A stretch of 64,000 bases of DNA from Antedon mediterranea (Eukaryota; Echinodermata; Crinoidea; Comatulida; Antedonidae): assembly GCF_964355755.1 (NCBI RefSeq), contig NC_092680.1, positions 14,795,001 to 14,859,000 of the forward strand, given 5' to 3'. The notes beneath the pieces are model-generated. The model was not told the origin of the DNA and did no database searches. It saw nothing but the letters and a program-made list of their open reading frames with translations. Shown one piece after another: positions 22,140 to 33,649 of this stretch. Within the stretch, counting starts at the first letter, position 1. Each line of letters starts with the position of its first letter. A program made the position numbers and the translations under genes.

Positions 22140-23017
22140 GGCAAGTATTGCTATTTTCTGCATGTCTTTTAGTTAGTTTAGACCTTACTAGCCTAAGGGG
22201 TCTATGATAAATTCGGCCGCCACTCGTTTCAGTCGCAAGTTTAGGTCTAGAAAATGTAGGCCTAAGACTTGAAATTATAAAAAAAGATGTAAAATGTTTA
22301 ATATAGTAATGTATAGGCCTAGCAAGGCTATAATTAACTTTAAAATAGTACGCCTACATACTACAGACATGCGTATAATTGTGCTGGGTGGAGGTGGGCA
22401 GGGACTTCAATAATTTTAAACCCCTGAATAACCTAAATTATTATTGTTTAAACTACCAGTCACCCTTCCTTACATTTTTGTAGCTATCCCTGATCCTATG
22501 TACAGTACTAGGCCTCTTATATAGTTATATATATACGGTATCATTAATGGAGCATATATTGGCATTATTGCTCCAAGTTAACACTACATTTTTTTTTATT
22601 AACAACAAGCAAAAGGCCTACTTAAATAATGATAATGAGATCGGTTGGAAGTGAAAAACTGGCGTAAAAGCACCGGCAAAAAGATGTCTGTGTTCAACGA
22701 GATGGCGGACACGTTAGCAGATGGGCCATCCTCATAAAGAAGGATTTAATATCCAAACGAAATTGAAGGGGTCGTCGTATAAATCTGGAGCCGGTGCAAG
22801 TACGGGATTTGAACATTTTTCTGCCATAAATGATATTTTAGGTCATAGACCAAATATAAACCCAAACCCCAAAACGATCGGCTGGTTGGTATGCCTGACA
22901 ACCAATCGATAATGCCGAGCGCAAGTGTTCGGTCTAGGCCTGTAACTCCTAAACCAACCACTACTACTTTTAATAACAACGAAGGTAGTCACAAAGCAAC
23001 TTTACTTTATAAATTAG
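22140..23017. other. Between THAP and OB-HECT gene: no clear exon
   Basis: A short ATG frame at about 22684 (MSVFNEMADTLADG) stops after 17 codons. A Pro/Thr-rich frame at 22913-22990 ends before the acceptor at 23016. Either could be 5' exon material of the next gene. Nothing else was recognised. Confidence 0.3.
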
Positions 23018-26000
23018 GTGGGGAAGTTAGTGGAGACACCCACTTATAAGAGACGATGTCTGAAGTTAGGCACACAGGAATCAAATATTGATTTAGTCCT
23101 TTGGGGCGATAAAAGTCAGTTGATTGACTGGAAAGCACTGAAACAAGTGACCGTTTCGGCGGTAGTGGTAGAGGAAACAAATAAACTTAAAAGCACAAGA
23201 TCTACTGTTGTAGAAGTACTGTAAGTGTTGTGATGGTTTTTTTATTTTGCATGCCAAGTTTGAGGTTTATGGCGGCTTGATATTTACCAAATAGGCATGC
23301 TCTCGGCCTAATTCTGTCTATTGTCGTCTGGGCAAGGTGTCTCGGGTTGGAGTGCGCTAAAATAATTGCACTACGATGTTGTTCTTTATATTAGTTTGTT
23401 GGTTGTATAATTAGTATCGGTAAAGTGATATTGAATATTGTAAGCTCAACATATTTTGTGTTATAATTTAAGCTTGAGATGTGTAGGAAGGCTTGACTTT
23501 TTAAGCGTATAGCCTACTCAAATGTTATTTAATCATTACCAATATATTTTAGTTAAATTGAATAAATAAATATGTCGGTTAACAATGGCCATATACATGG
23601 CTGTTTACCGACCGACCAACCATAGTGAGCTGTAGAGACGCATTGCACGCGATTTAATACGAAGATATTTTTATTTTGATAGTGAAGTAAATAAAGGTTA
23701 TTAAGAAAGAATGAAACATGTCGTAACTGGAATGGAAATAGCGTTATTGAAATTAATAAATATTGAAAAAAAAATGAATTTACTTGGAAAAATGATGGTG
23801 AATTACTTTGTATTTTGAGAAGAATTAGAATTAGATATGATTTGTACGCTGTATTTATTAAACAATGTCTAATTTAAGACTGATTCTGATTCTGAATTTT
23901 TAGAAGGGGTGGTCATCAGGCTTGGCAATGAGAACGAAGGGTGTGTACTTCTATATTTTATATTACCCAGCAGGAATTTTGTGTAACTTTGGCGTTTGGA
24001 TTTGGGAAATGGGGAGGTTGTGTGATTGGTTTTAGATGCGTGTAATAATAGGCGCTTTTTTTTGGGGGAAAGGTAAGATCGATCGATGACAAACAATACT
24101 TTTCAGGGAAACGTAACCAGCAGAAATACGTCAATATAGCGGGACGAGCATATTTTTGGAGGGCAATTGACATAAACATGTGTAATTTCTTATTTAATCG
24201 ATTTATAGACATATTTGGACTATAGAATGTTTTTAAAAGATTAACTGGCATCATCAATAAATGTGAAATTTTTGTGGTCATTTTAACAGTGTGGTTGCTT
24301 CAACACTATGTCTCTTTTCTTTTATTTTAGGCGCTCAACAACATTTTTCAATTATTTTTTTTAATCAAAATTAATAATGTAGGGTAATATTTTTGCAACA
24401 TTTAACGCTTTTTGTTATACGATTTTCTGTTAGTTTCGCTGGCAAGAAATGTTTTTCGTGAAAGATGTTTTCCGTTTCATCCATGGAAAGATAAGGAAGG
24501 TCAATGTGTTGGTTTATAAAAAGAACCGGCAATGTTATTTTTTTAATGTTTCATTGTTTTGTTATTATTTCATTTTTAGATATCCTGTAGACGTAATCCT
24601 CGAAGATGGTGAAATTTTAAAAATTCCAGAGGGTTTTTATTTTGATTTGGAGATTGAATTGCCTGCCAAAGTCAACTATCAAAATGACGGAGATACTGTA
24701 GGTTGTTAACCGCATTAGAAGTGTTTTAAAAGCATGGTATGTATTTTTGTAGTGTATAGTGCATTGTTTTAAATAGTTATTTTGCATGCATTGACATGTT
24801 TTAGTTTAATATCAAACAGGTTATGTAGATAAACGGATACAAAATGTAGTCTTAGTTATAAAGAAAAGTTAATTGAAGCCTTGAAAGAAAACATCAGTGT
24901 GGAATTGCAAGCTAGGCAACACATTCAGTTGCGTAACCAGGGAGCTGATTTTCAACATGTGTAATCAAAGAATGCTCTCTTTTCTGATATTATTCAACAT
25001 TCTTATTTATAGAATTTATTTAATATCCAATATGCCACTGAGCATTTTAGATTTTCCATTTTCCAAAGTTCAAATATACTTAATGTTCAATTCCAGTTTG
25101 ATTCATTAATGTTTTTATTTTTATTTCTGTCTAGATTCAGTCTTCTACTTCCGTTGAGTCACTACAATCAGCAGTGGATGAGGCTGAAGATTTTTTGAGT
25201 TTAGCGGGTGTGTTAACACACATAGACTCGCTAGATAAAAAAAACAAAATTGTGTCCAATGCTGTAAGATTCTATGTCCTTGACAGGACACGATCAGCCT
25301 TTGAAAGGTTTGTAAATTTGTAAGAAATTGGTATATGTTAGATGTTATTTAGAATCGTTATGCAGAGATCAAAACAATCTGTAGACAAAATAGAAAAATT
25401 TATGTGATCACGAAATAGACCATGCATTTCAATGTCAACATCGTCGAAATGAAGGTAAACGATAAATATAATTTCAATTCAAACGGGCAAAAATTAAAAT
25501 AAATGTAAAATCTGAAATATTGTGTGTACTTGAAAAGTCAAGCTCAGCATCCCATAATTAGATTTCCTTGGCCTGACTGTCCTTTATTCATTAATTTTAA
25601 AATTCTATGCAAATTCTTATTTATCCTTTTTTTTGTAGAATGCTTTCCGGGCTTGAGACACTGGGTGTCCTGCAAATTATCAGAGAAAATCCTGTAGCAT
25701 GCAGGAAATGCTTCCTAAATAGTGAAGTTCCTGCAATAACAGCAGAAACGCTGAGAGACCTCTTTTTTGTTGCTTATAGCGAGAGAGGAAGCAACAAAAG
25801 AGCAAAGGAAGAGGTAACTGCCGCTTTCTGGTATGATTACCTGCTTGACATTGAAGGTACAGTGTGAACAATTTTTAAATTGAGTGTATGTATGTAATGC
25901 AATTAGTGTATTAATTGAACTATTATGTTATTGTCTATTGTATCTTTTAGTTAAAAATACTTTGGTTGCATGGGATTTTCATAACATAATAAAAAGTGTC

Positions 26001-26207
26001 TAACTACGCCTGTTTCTTTTTTTTTCAGAGGGAACAACCCAATCTACTCTAGCTGATGTATTGGCTTTTTCCAGCGGAACCACCAGCATCCTCGTAACGA
26101 CATTTACGGAATTACCCACAATAAACTTCTCACACAGCGATGACAAATTTCCAACAGCAAACACATGCAGTGTGGTCCAACAGCAAACACATGCAGTGTG
26201 GTGCTGA
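23018..26207 (+). CDS. OB-fold plus HECT C-lobe protein (five exons)
   Basis: Exons are 23018-23220, 24580-24697, 25135-25307, 25639-25856 and 26029-26207. All borders are GT/AG and all phases agree, giving 296 residues plus stop. The start is an acceptor (AAATTAG|), so upstream exons are missing. Exons 1-2 match copy 1 of the OB gene (DLVLWGDKSQ, VTVSAVVVEE, STVVEV, then YPVDV-LEDGE-LKIPEG). Exons 3-5 match the HECT region of G2E3-like E3 ligases (RFYVLDRTRSAFERMLSGL, TLRDLFFVAYSERGSNKR, LLDIEEG, TLADVLAFSSGTTS, then FPTANTCSVV with the catalytic Cys). The role suggested is ubiquitin transfer guided by a nucleic-acid-binding fold. A 26-bp duplication over the Cys codon shifts the frame and ends the protein about 10 residues later. 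Confidence 0.6.
24850..24958 (+). other. Possible alternative exon inside OB-HECT intron
   Basis: A coding-like stretch (EKLIEALKENISVELQARQH, IQLRNQGADFQHV) resembles the entry of the HECT region in G2E3-like proteins. Its phase does not fit a simple join with the neighbouring exons, so it is either a skipped or decayed exon. Confidence 0.35.
26151..26202 (+). repeat. 26-bp tandem duplication at the HECT cysteine codon
   Basis: The unit CCAACAGCAAACACATGCAG plus TGTGGT is present twice, head to tail and identical (26151-26176, 26177-26202). It encodes the end of the FPTANTCSVV motif. Because 26 is not a multiple of three, the frame is lost. Beyond the second copy the other phase stays open through LRLPTIHLEY and KEAMDFGILTA to a TAA at 26297, which is the usual HECT tail. 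Confidence 0.95.
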
Positions 26208-26299
26208 GACTTCCAACTATTCACTTGGAGTATATAAAATTTAAAGAAGCTATGGATTTTGGTATCCTAACTGCTCAAAAAACGACTAAAAGATATTAA

Positions 26300-27000
26300 A
26301 ATCATCTATAAAATTGGCCAAATCTCAGTTTTTGCATCTTCATAAATAAAACCTTCATGAAGCTGACAAGCTGAAACTTTGAATCTTGTTTAACAACCCT
26401 CTCAAATAGTTGGGAAAAAAATATAAATATGGTATGTCAATTAGTTACGAAGATATTGTGTCTTAAACATCTTGAAAAGTGCAATTACAACTAAATAATT
26501 GTAATTTTTCAGTTTTCCTCACATACAAAATACTTATTTTTTAAATTTTAAATTTTGGATAAGTGTTCACAATATACTGGACTACTCACAGAGAAAAGAC
26601 AATTGCATTTGGACAAAGACTTTTAAAGATATTGGCCCATAAAAGTACCTCCAGACCTCAAAAAGTGCCTTTTTTGCAGTAGTGGGATACCTTTGAGAGG
26701 CCATTGCTCAAAAGTGTACAAGTATTTCATGGAGAACTTTTGATATAGTATGTGTAACATATTCATTTCACAATATCAACTTTCAAAATGTAGATCCAAG
26801 AGGTGGGAACGAAATCCATGTTCTAGGCATCTTTTGAGCTACTGCTTATGGCCTATATACATAGAAAAAAAAATGCTCTTTTTCAGAAAGCATTCTCAAA
26901 CATACTGAATATAAATAAAATAAGTTATTATACCAAAATATGATATATTTTATGTGTGGTTGAAATGTTTATATTAAATATAGTGTTATTTTATATATGT
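26300..27000. other. AT-rich spacer, nothing recognised
   Basis: The probable 3' flank of the OB-HECT gene. No exon, TIR or tandem repeat stands out before the acceptor-like TATATGTAG at 27002. Confidence 0.4.
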
Positions 27001-27002
27001 AG

Positions 27003-27486
27003 GTAGGTGCACTGGTGGAAACACCGACGTTGTAACGGCAGTATGCATAAACTAGCAAACAATTACGTAATTGTTGTATCTGGGTTAATTTGCATAAATG
27101 CCAGCGACGTCAACGTATAATAGAATCTAACTGGCTAGTGTGGCTAGTTGAGATGATGCCAGTGTATAGACCGGAGGTCTTAGTATTAAGAAGTTACACT
27201 ATATTGAGAATTTACACAATAAAATATCTCGAGTCGATTGTTGCATATGATACAAGCTTCTGTGTTCTTTCTTACGTATTATCTCAACTCAAAGAAATGG
27301 CCAGTGAGGCCGCAGTTACAGACATTAAAATTGGGCACCGAAGGTTGTAGCATTGATGTGATGTTGTGGGGTGAGGTTGCTGTGGGTGTTTCAAGCAATC
27401 TGAAATCATGTGATGTCTTGATTTCTGCTGTTGAAGTCGAGGAGGAGAATTTCAAATTGAAAAGCTCTCCTTCCACTGTTGTGGAG
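27003..27486 (+). pseudogene. RPA-like OB-fold gene, copy 3 (interrupted)
   Basis: After an acceptor the frame reads VGALVETPTL and stops. Copy 2 has VGKLVETPTY at the same place. The match resumes about 285 bp later (QTLKLGTEGCSIDVMLWGEV, VLISAVEVEEENFKLKSS, STVVEA). The gap lacks a GT donor, so it looks like an insertion. The exon end is followed by GCAAGT, a possible GC-AG donor. No HECT exons were found downstream; P-element transposase debris follows instead. Confidence 0.55.
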
Positions 27487-27489
27487 GCA

Positions 27490-28195
27490 AGTTTAATATT
27501 TTAAAATAACTGAAAGAAATGTTTTTTTAAAATTGAAATGGAAGATGCTTAGGGTACAGGTTACAGTATATATCTTATAAAGACATAAGCTAGTGAAGTG
27601 AAATGATAAAAAGAAATGTCTATAATTGGTTATTATGTCTTGCTTGAAATTGAACTTTGTATTATTTTTATTTATTTTTTTTAAATATTACACGCCTGTA
27701 ACAGCGAACACATTATTATTATAATTATTCCTTGTACTTATAAACTGATTTCGGAGTGGAATTAAAAGAGTCGTAAGTTATTTGCATTAGGTCAGGATTG
27801 AACCATGGACCTTGGAATTAGAAGTTCGTGACAGCGATATGATGTACTTTGTATTTGAATGTCTTAAGCTCTTTTTTTCCCCTTTTCCTATAGCGAACAT
27901 ACCGTTCGACCTATTATGAGAATTGTTGTACAAAAAGGCGGTAACTGTTGGTATTAATGCTGAACTAGTATTGAGGGAGGACAACCTGCGAGTAGAGACA
28001 ACACAGGCAGCAGCAACCATTGCAAAATAAAGCAGAATGTAGCAAGAATACAGCGTCGTGAGGTGGTTTCCCGAAAGATCGTAAAATCAAAACGGTACTG
28101 GGTATGACCAACTAGCGTTCTTGTCACCAACTACTCATCCATTCATAGAATGAATACCATCCTATGATCATAAGATAGTGTCTTGCAATTGCATC
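27490..28195. other. No clear gene between OB copy 3 and the transposase
   Basis: A short frame near 27920-28025 (AVTVGINAELVLREDNLRVE) looks coding but matches nothing recognised. The rest is AT-rich spacer. Confidence 0.3.
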
Positions 28196-29025
28196 TAAAT
28201 CTTCTTATGCATATGTTGAACTCAGAGGTACCTTTACAGGAACGGGTACAATTGAATTACCAAGCCGACGGCAATTGAAAGATTACATCAATGCCATTAA
28301 ACTTAAAACTGGTTTTAACCCAGCTATTATTGAAACTTAGACAAATATGGTGAAAGATTACATACCACTAGAGAGATATGTTGCAATTTTGTTTGATGAA
28401 ATGAAGGTTGAAAGTGGATTGGTATGGGACAAGCACTCAGGTGAATTGATTGGGTATATTAGGAGATCCTGTTACAAACTATGCAACACTTTAAAGTCAA
28501 AAAATATAGCCACCCATGCGCTTGTTTTTATGGTAAAGGGCATATGCTCCAAACTGCAGTTTGTGATCAGGTATTTTGCAACAGGAGCAAATGATTGAGC
28601 AAATACATCATTTCAATTGTTCCCAATCTTTTGGAAGGCAGTCTCAATTTTAGAGACTTCGTGTGGACTTGCTGTAGCTGAAACTACAGGATAGGGCATT
28701 AGTAATCAGACGGTTCTTCAAAATGCATGCAGAAATGAGAAAGATGTTGTGTACAAAGTTAACAATTTCTACGCTTTAAATCGCAACATATTTTTCTTTA
28801 GTGATGCTCCCCATTTGTTAAAAACAAGTAGAAATGTTCATTCCTTGGCAGACACATGAGGGACTCAAAATAAGCTCTTTAATCCGTTTGGTGCAGTTTC
28901 TTTTGCTTGAGAATGGAGCCATTGTTTTGTCAAACAAATTATGGCAAGATTCTGTTGAAGAGTATTTTGGACGACAAAGAAGGCTTGAAAGGTGGCGTGA
29001 TAACCCAGATATTCGCGATTTTTAA
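28196..29025 (+). pseudogene. P-element / THAP9-like transposase remnant
   Basis: Blocks in order are GTIELPSRRQLKDYINAIK, a stop, then PLERYVAILFDEMKVESGLV (first catalytic Asp in FDEM), ATHALVFMVKGICSKL, LFPIFWKAVSILE, FFFSDAPHLLKTSRN (second conserved Asp in SDAPHLLKT) and QTHEGLKI, LSNKLWQDSVEEYFGRQRR, RDNPDIRDF. The family is clear. Several stops and shifts interrupt it. The stretch from KTSRN to QTHEGLKI is joined within about 25 bp, whereas family members carry a long GTP-binding insertion there, so that part was deleted. Confidence 0.75.
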
Positions 29026-29029
29026 TTAA

Positions 29030-29820
29030 AGGAAAATAAACTGAGAATTCAATGCTCCATTCTGCAATTAAATGGAAATACCCAAGGAAGAAAAAGAAGA
29101 AAGAACGAAACAAGATGGCACAGTGTAAACAATGATCAAATTGCTAAAAAAAAGCGTTAACATTTGAAAATGCATACAAAATGCATTTAGATTTGACAGT
29201 AAATTGCAGTATGAATTGCAACTTTGGACATAAATTTTGGACAATAATTATAAGAAACTAAGTACTAGCATTATGATTATTTCAACAGTCAATTGATAAT
29301 ATATACTATATTGTAATTACCCTAGCCTAGTCCTACTACTACCTTAGGCTAGGCCACTAATTTTAACAAAAATTAATAAATATAAATATAATGTATACAT
29401 AACTAATACATACCTGTTCACATGCTTGTTAATATGTATTGGATGTGATACAGTAGAGTTTGGCCTCTAAAAATTCGCTTTATAAAAGGTTTAAAATCAA
29501 TTCTTCGTCACTCCTTGAAAAAGCCATCTTTATAATTACAAAAAATTGCAGTGTGCACGGTCACGCTTCATTTAACAGCATAGCGCAAGGATTCAACATT
29601 GCGCGAGACCGCATTTGATCTTTACAGTGTTTTCAGACCATTTACTTTCTACTGACTATGGTATTATGAATATATTTACGTACATATTCCATGACGACTT
29701 TATAAATTAGCTTTTGTAAAATTGAGAATTCCTTAAATTTGGGTTCGTAATTGAGGGTTTTTAATGTATTCATCAAACTCCATTATCACATACGATACGG
29801 TTTACATAATAATATACTGT
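29030..29820. other. AT-rich spacer with TAGGCCTA-type runs
   Basis: No exon or repeat border was recognised. The 3' end of the P-like element should be here but no inverted end was matched. Confidence 0.35.
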
Positions 29821-29822
29821 AC

Positions 29823-31612
29823 TAGGCTCGCGCTAACCGCTCGCCAATTCGCCAATGGCGACTGGAGTCTCCATTTGGCGAAAATAATTATTGCCTCGTT
29901 CGCCAAATTGGCGAAAACACATTTCCAAGCCTAGGCCTAGCCTGATCGGCGTGACTTCTTATGGGAGCGACAATTCGCCACACTTCGGTACTTTCTGACT
30001 CGGGTACACTTTTTACCACCACAGCATTTTATGTGACGACGTCACGATCGCCTTATTCATTTTTTTTTAGTTCTGTTTAAACATGCTCAGAGCGTGCCTC
30101 GATGACGTTTTAATGACACACGGTTAATGTGATTGGTTCGTGGCCGGCCGTCGTCGACGTGATGATGAGCGAATAAAACTAAAAGGGGAAGTCCCTATTC
30201 TTCGACGTAGAAAATGAACTTCGAGAAGAAAATGTAAACAGCAACATGTGGACGAATACTTCCGTAAACGAGGCTGTTCTGTTATTTAAAAAGGGGAATT
30301 TTAAATTTAACAAAGTAATTACCTCAATAGTATAATGTTAACATGTTTAATTTTATTTCCCTTTCGATTATTCTAACCGAAAGTTGCGCTTTAAATTGAA
30401 TAGCTAAGAAACAGCGTATACTACAAGTACAACGGGAACCCTGGCCAAAGCGCGTTTCGGCCGCCTACATAGAATGGGTTACGGCCGCTGCATAGCAAAT
30501 TCAAAGCTTCTTAAATTTCTGCGGTACATTTCTTCCTAACGTACTTGTTTTATATAATAGATTGATAAATATTCCACTTATTAAATAATTTAACAAATCG
30601 GTAAAATTGACGTTTCGAAGCAAATATTCCATGATGAGAGGCGACATTTTTCGACATGCCTCGTGTGCGGCGAAGACTAGTTCAGAAAATGGAACAGTCC
30701 ACTGCGGGGGTTATCCAATCATTAATTAACGCGCTAATACATGCATACCATGCACATTGCCTGGGCGACGGTAATTTAGTAATAAGCGGAGAACTGAATC
30801 CCCCGTAAGGAAAATGGTAAACACTGATATTTATGGTAGGGATTATTTTTTTCAGTGGTTGGTTTTGTTGGCTTCTTCGCACGAGGTCCACGCAAAGTCA
30901 AATAAAACGATGTGGTTTTATCAAACAGAAATATAAATTAGCTTTAATTCACTACTAAATTAGCCAGATTTTGATAATGAGAAAGACTCAAAAATTCAAT
31001 TTTTATCGTTAAAATTGACATATGAGGCGGATGTACATAATAATAATAACCGATTTACATATCAAAATAAAGAGTATTTAAAGCCTGATAACATGCAACA
31101 AAAATTACGCCACCACTTATTATGGACCTCGTGCGATCGGGTGCGAAAATGGGTAGGTGTTTTCCAAAGTTATTTTTAGCGCGCGGATTTCGGCTCGCCG
31201 GCTTTTGTACCTCATTTTTAACTCGCGTTTTCTATTAAAATATTTAATAAACATAGATTAAAAATATATAAAAACAATCCCTTAAACAAGATCTTTCCAG
31301 GCATATAATTTTTATTCTCATGGGTACATAAGAAATAGTATATTTTTAACTTCAAAGACACGTCACTTTTTGAAATTTCACGAACGTGTTAAAATCGCAG
31401 TAACGAAAATCAGCTTTATTGGGATACCTAATAATAATATAAATGTAAAAGAAGTAAAATAACAAACAAATACATGCATTATTTATTTAATAAACATTTT
31501 TGCAAATTTTTATGGTTTTTTAAATTTGGCTAAAGGATTTTCATTTTGGCTAATGTTTTTCAAAACCTTTCGCCATTCTGGCGAACGAAAATTTGACCTT
31601 AGCGCGAGCGTA
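29823..31612. mobile_element. 1.8-kb TIR element with CTCGCGCTAA ends
   Basis: Imperfect inverted ends (TAGGCTCGCGCTAACC and the complement of TACGCTCGCGCTAAGG) bound a block with subterminal CGCCAATTCGCCAATGGCG-like repeats on both sides. A frame near 30244 reads QQHVDEYFRKRGCSVI, reminiscent of the first residues of some hAT or zinc-finger transposon proteins, but nothing longer is open. Shared CTGTAC next to both ends is offset by a base, so the target duplication is unsettled. Confidence 0.5.
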
Positions 31613-31825
31613 GCTGTACATACCACTGTTGAAGCACTTCTGTCAGCAAACTTGATATCTGCATTGAACTCTATTAATCACATAACAATAGGGTTTACAT
31701 ACCATTAGACTATTGTTGTTGATTGCAAACTTGATAAAGTATCCCTATCATCAGCAAGTGACATACAAATCAACAGGTTACCCTAATATAGGCTGACCTA
31801 CAAAAATATAACCACAAAAAAAGGT
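31613..31825. other. Short spacer
   Basis: No gene seen. Confidence 0.4.
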
Positions 31826-32005
31826 TATGTACCAACACATAATGGTATCGGGGATGTTTCGACCCAGGAACAATTGGGCCGGAAAGTTGCAGGGCATAAA
31901 TGTATCGGCAAGGGTTCGAGGCTCACTCGCTCCATGGTTCTGGTGGTAGAACGAGTCTTCTCGCATAAGGACTATAAACCGTAGGTCCAGTGTACACATA
32001 GCTCA
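31826..32005 (+). mobile_element. SINE-like unit with B box
   Basis: AAGGGTTCGAGGCTCACTC is a good pol III B box. About 35 bases before it, TGGGCCGGAAAGTTGCAGG could be the A box. A body with CGCATAAGGAC and AAACCGTAGGTCC follows, as in several marine-invertebrate SINEs. The unit is flanked by AT-rich DNA. Confidence 0.45.
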
Positions 32006-33220
32006 TGCGCACTTTAACCGATTCACCACGATAAGCGCTTAAAGCGCTCAAAAGGTTAAAAGTCAAGGTCATTGTAAACAAATTAACAAAAAAAAAGTAA
32101 ATCGAATTTACATGCGCAGTTTGCTGTGCATGAATCGTAACAACAAATTATACAAAATACTCACAACTTTTTTTTAAAAAATATGCTTCTAAATATATAA
32201 AAACAATTGTTGAAGTTAGTTTGAAAATAAAATTCGAAAATATAACCGTTTTTCGAAGCACGCTGTTCGAAACGCGACAGGCTCGTTGAATGAATCTAGG
32301 CCTAAACATACAACGTAAAATCGTCTAAAATCCATCTTTATTTCTAATAATCACTATTTTGAAGCTTGTAATTGTATACAATAAATGTATAATAAATTAA
32401 GATTATGTATCAGTTACAGTGTCTAAATCGTCATATTTCCATGTAAAAATGTGATTTTTCTACCGGAGAAAAGTCGTGAAGATGTCCACACGAGGGCCGC
32501 GCCATATTGTTTACCTTTGATTGTAATATGAACCCTAACATGTCAGATGCATTATGGGCATGAAATATTTGTTCAAACTCTGTGCAAAGGTCAGTTTATT
32601 GAAGCATAACTTTTGACAAACATTTTGATACCAAACTTGTTTTAATTTCATAAGTTTTCGACGCATTTTCGTCAAATTTTCTGCAAGCTACACGTCTAAA
32701 ACAGCGGACTAAGCTCCCGAGGGATGCCGGTGCGCGTGAGAATTGCGAATTCCAAGTCGCTTTCGGGATGTTTTTTTTAACATTCCCGGTGAACAAACAG
32801 CGGCGACGACGCTCTCGGGGCGGCTCCCGATAGGCCTAGGCCCCATATGGTCATCGTCGGATGAGTCAGTCTACTAATTTCTTCATAATTTCGAAACCGG
32901 TCATTCATAATGGTCAAGTTTGGTCTTATTTTGAAGAGAAGAAATAGGTTCTGATGAAGAGATGAGTTTTATTATGAAATATTTATTAATTTTTGTGCAT
33001 TTGGTAGTCAAAGATAAATTACAAATTTTTAATAATTTTCCTAAAATATTTCTAAAATTTGCATAATCCATACTCCGCCAAAATAAGTTGTAACACAAAT
33101 TTGATAACATATTTGGAAATAAAATGTCCTCTTTGCATTATTTTTGTTTTTTAATTTTTTTAATGTCTGTGTTTAGAAAAAAAGTTAGGGTTAATTATAT
33201 GACATATGCTTTTTGGGTCC
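32006..33220. other. Non-coding stretch, one GC-rich island
   Basis: Mostly AT-rich. A GC-rich patch at 32700-32850 (CGGCGACGACGCTCTCGGGG) could be old promoter or element sequence. No exon was recognised on either strand. Confidence 0.35.
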
Positions 33221-33227
33221 CAGGGGA

Positions 33228-33455
33228 GCAAAATAAACTTAGGGGTCAATGGGTTAAAGAACCTAGTACATCTTTCGAGACGAGTAGGGGTTTACCCCGG
33301 TGTACTAGTCCACACAAACACAGCCACTGTCACACACAGCCACTGTGCAAATTGGGACTGGGCCGTTTTAGAGGTGTTTACCACCTATTTATTCGACTTC
33401 TCACTAAAACTAACTGAGTTAGTGAGAAGTCGAATAAATAAATAAATAAATAAAA
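33228..33455 (+). mobile_element. Retroposon-like unit with terminal hairpin and AAATA tail
   Basis: A unit beginning near CCTAGTACATC ends in a near-perfect hairpin (ATTCGACTTCTCACT...AGTGAGAAGTCGAAT, 33385-33436) followed by repeated AAATA. A short simple-repeat tail after a hairpin suits a SINE or LINE tail. No pol III boxes were clear. Confidence 0.4.
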
Positions 33456-33469
33456 GTATCGGATTCCCA

Positions 33470-33645
33470 ATGTATCATGGGCCAAAATGTATCATGGGCC
33501 TGTCACGACAAATATGGTCCAGGGCCAAAATCGGTCTGGCCGGACCTAAATTTGTGACCAAAAGCAGAATCATGGGCCAAAATGCATCATGGGCCAAAAT
33601 GCATCATGGGCCAGAATGCATCATTGGCCAAATGCATTGTGGGTT
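33470..33645 (+). repeat. ATGGGCCAAAATGCATC tandem repeat
   Basis: Seven or eight imperfect copies of an 18-bp unit (ATCATGGGCCAAAATGCA) with one non-repeat gap at 33510-33560. Confidence 0.85.
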
Positions 33646-33649
33646 AACT

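Noticed and set aside
27034-27317. An intron in OB copy 3
   Set aside because: The left border has TAACGG rather than GT. An insertion or decay is more likely, although no target duplication was settled.
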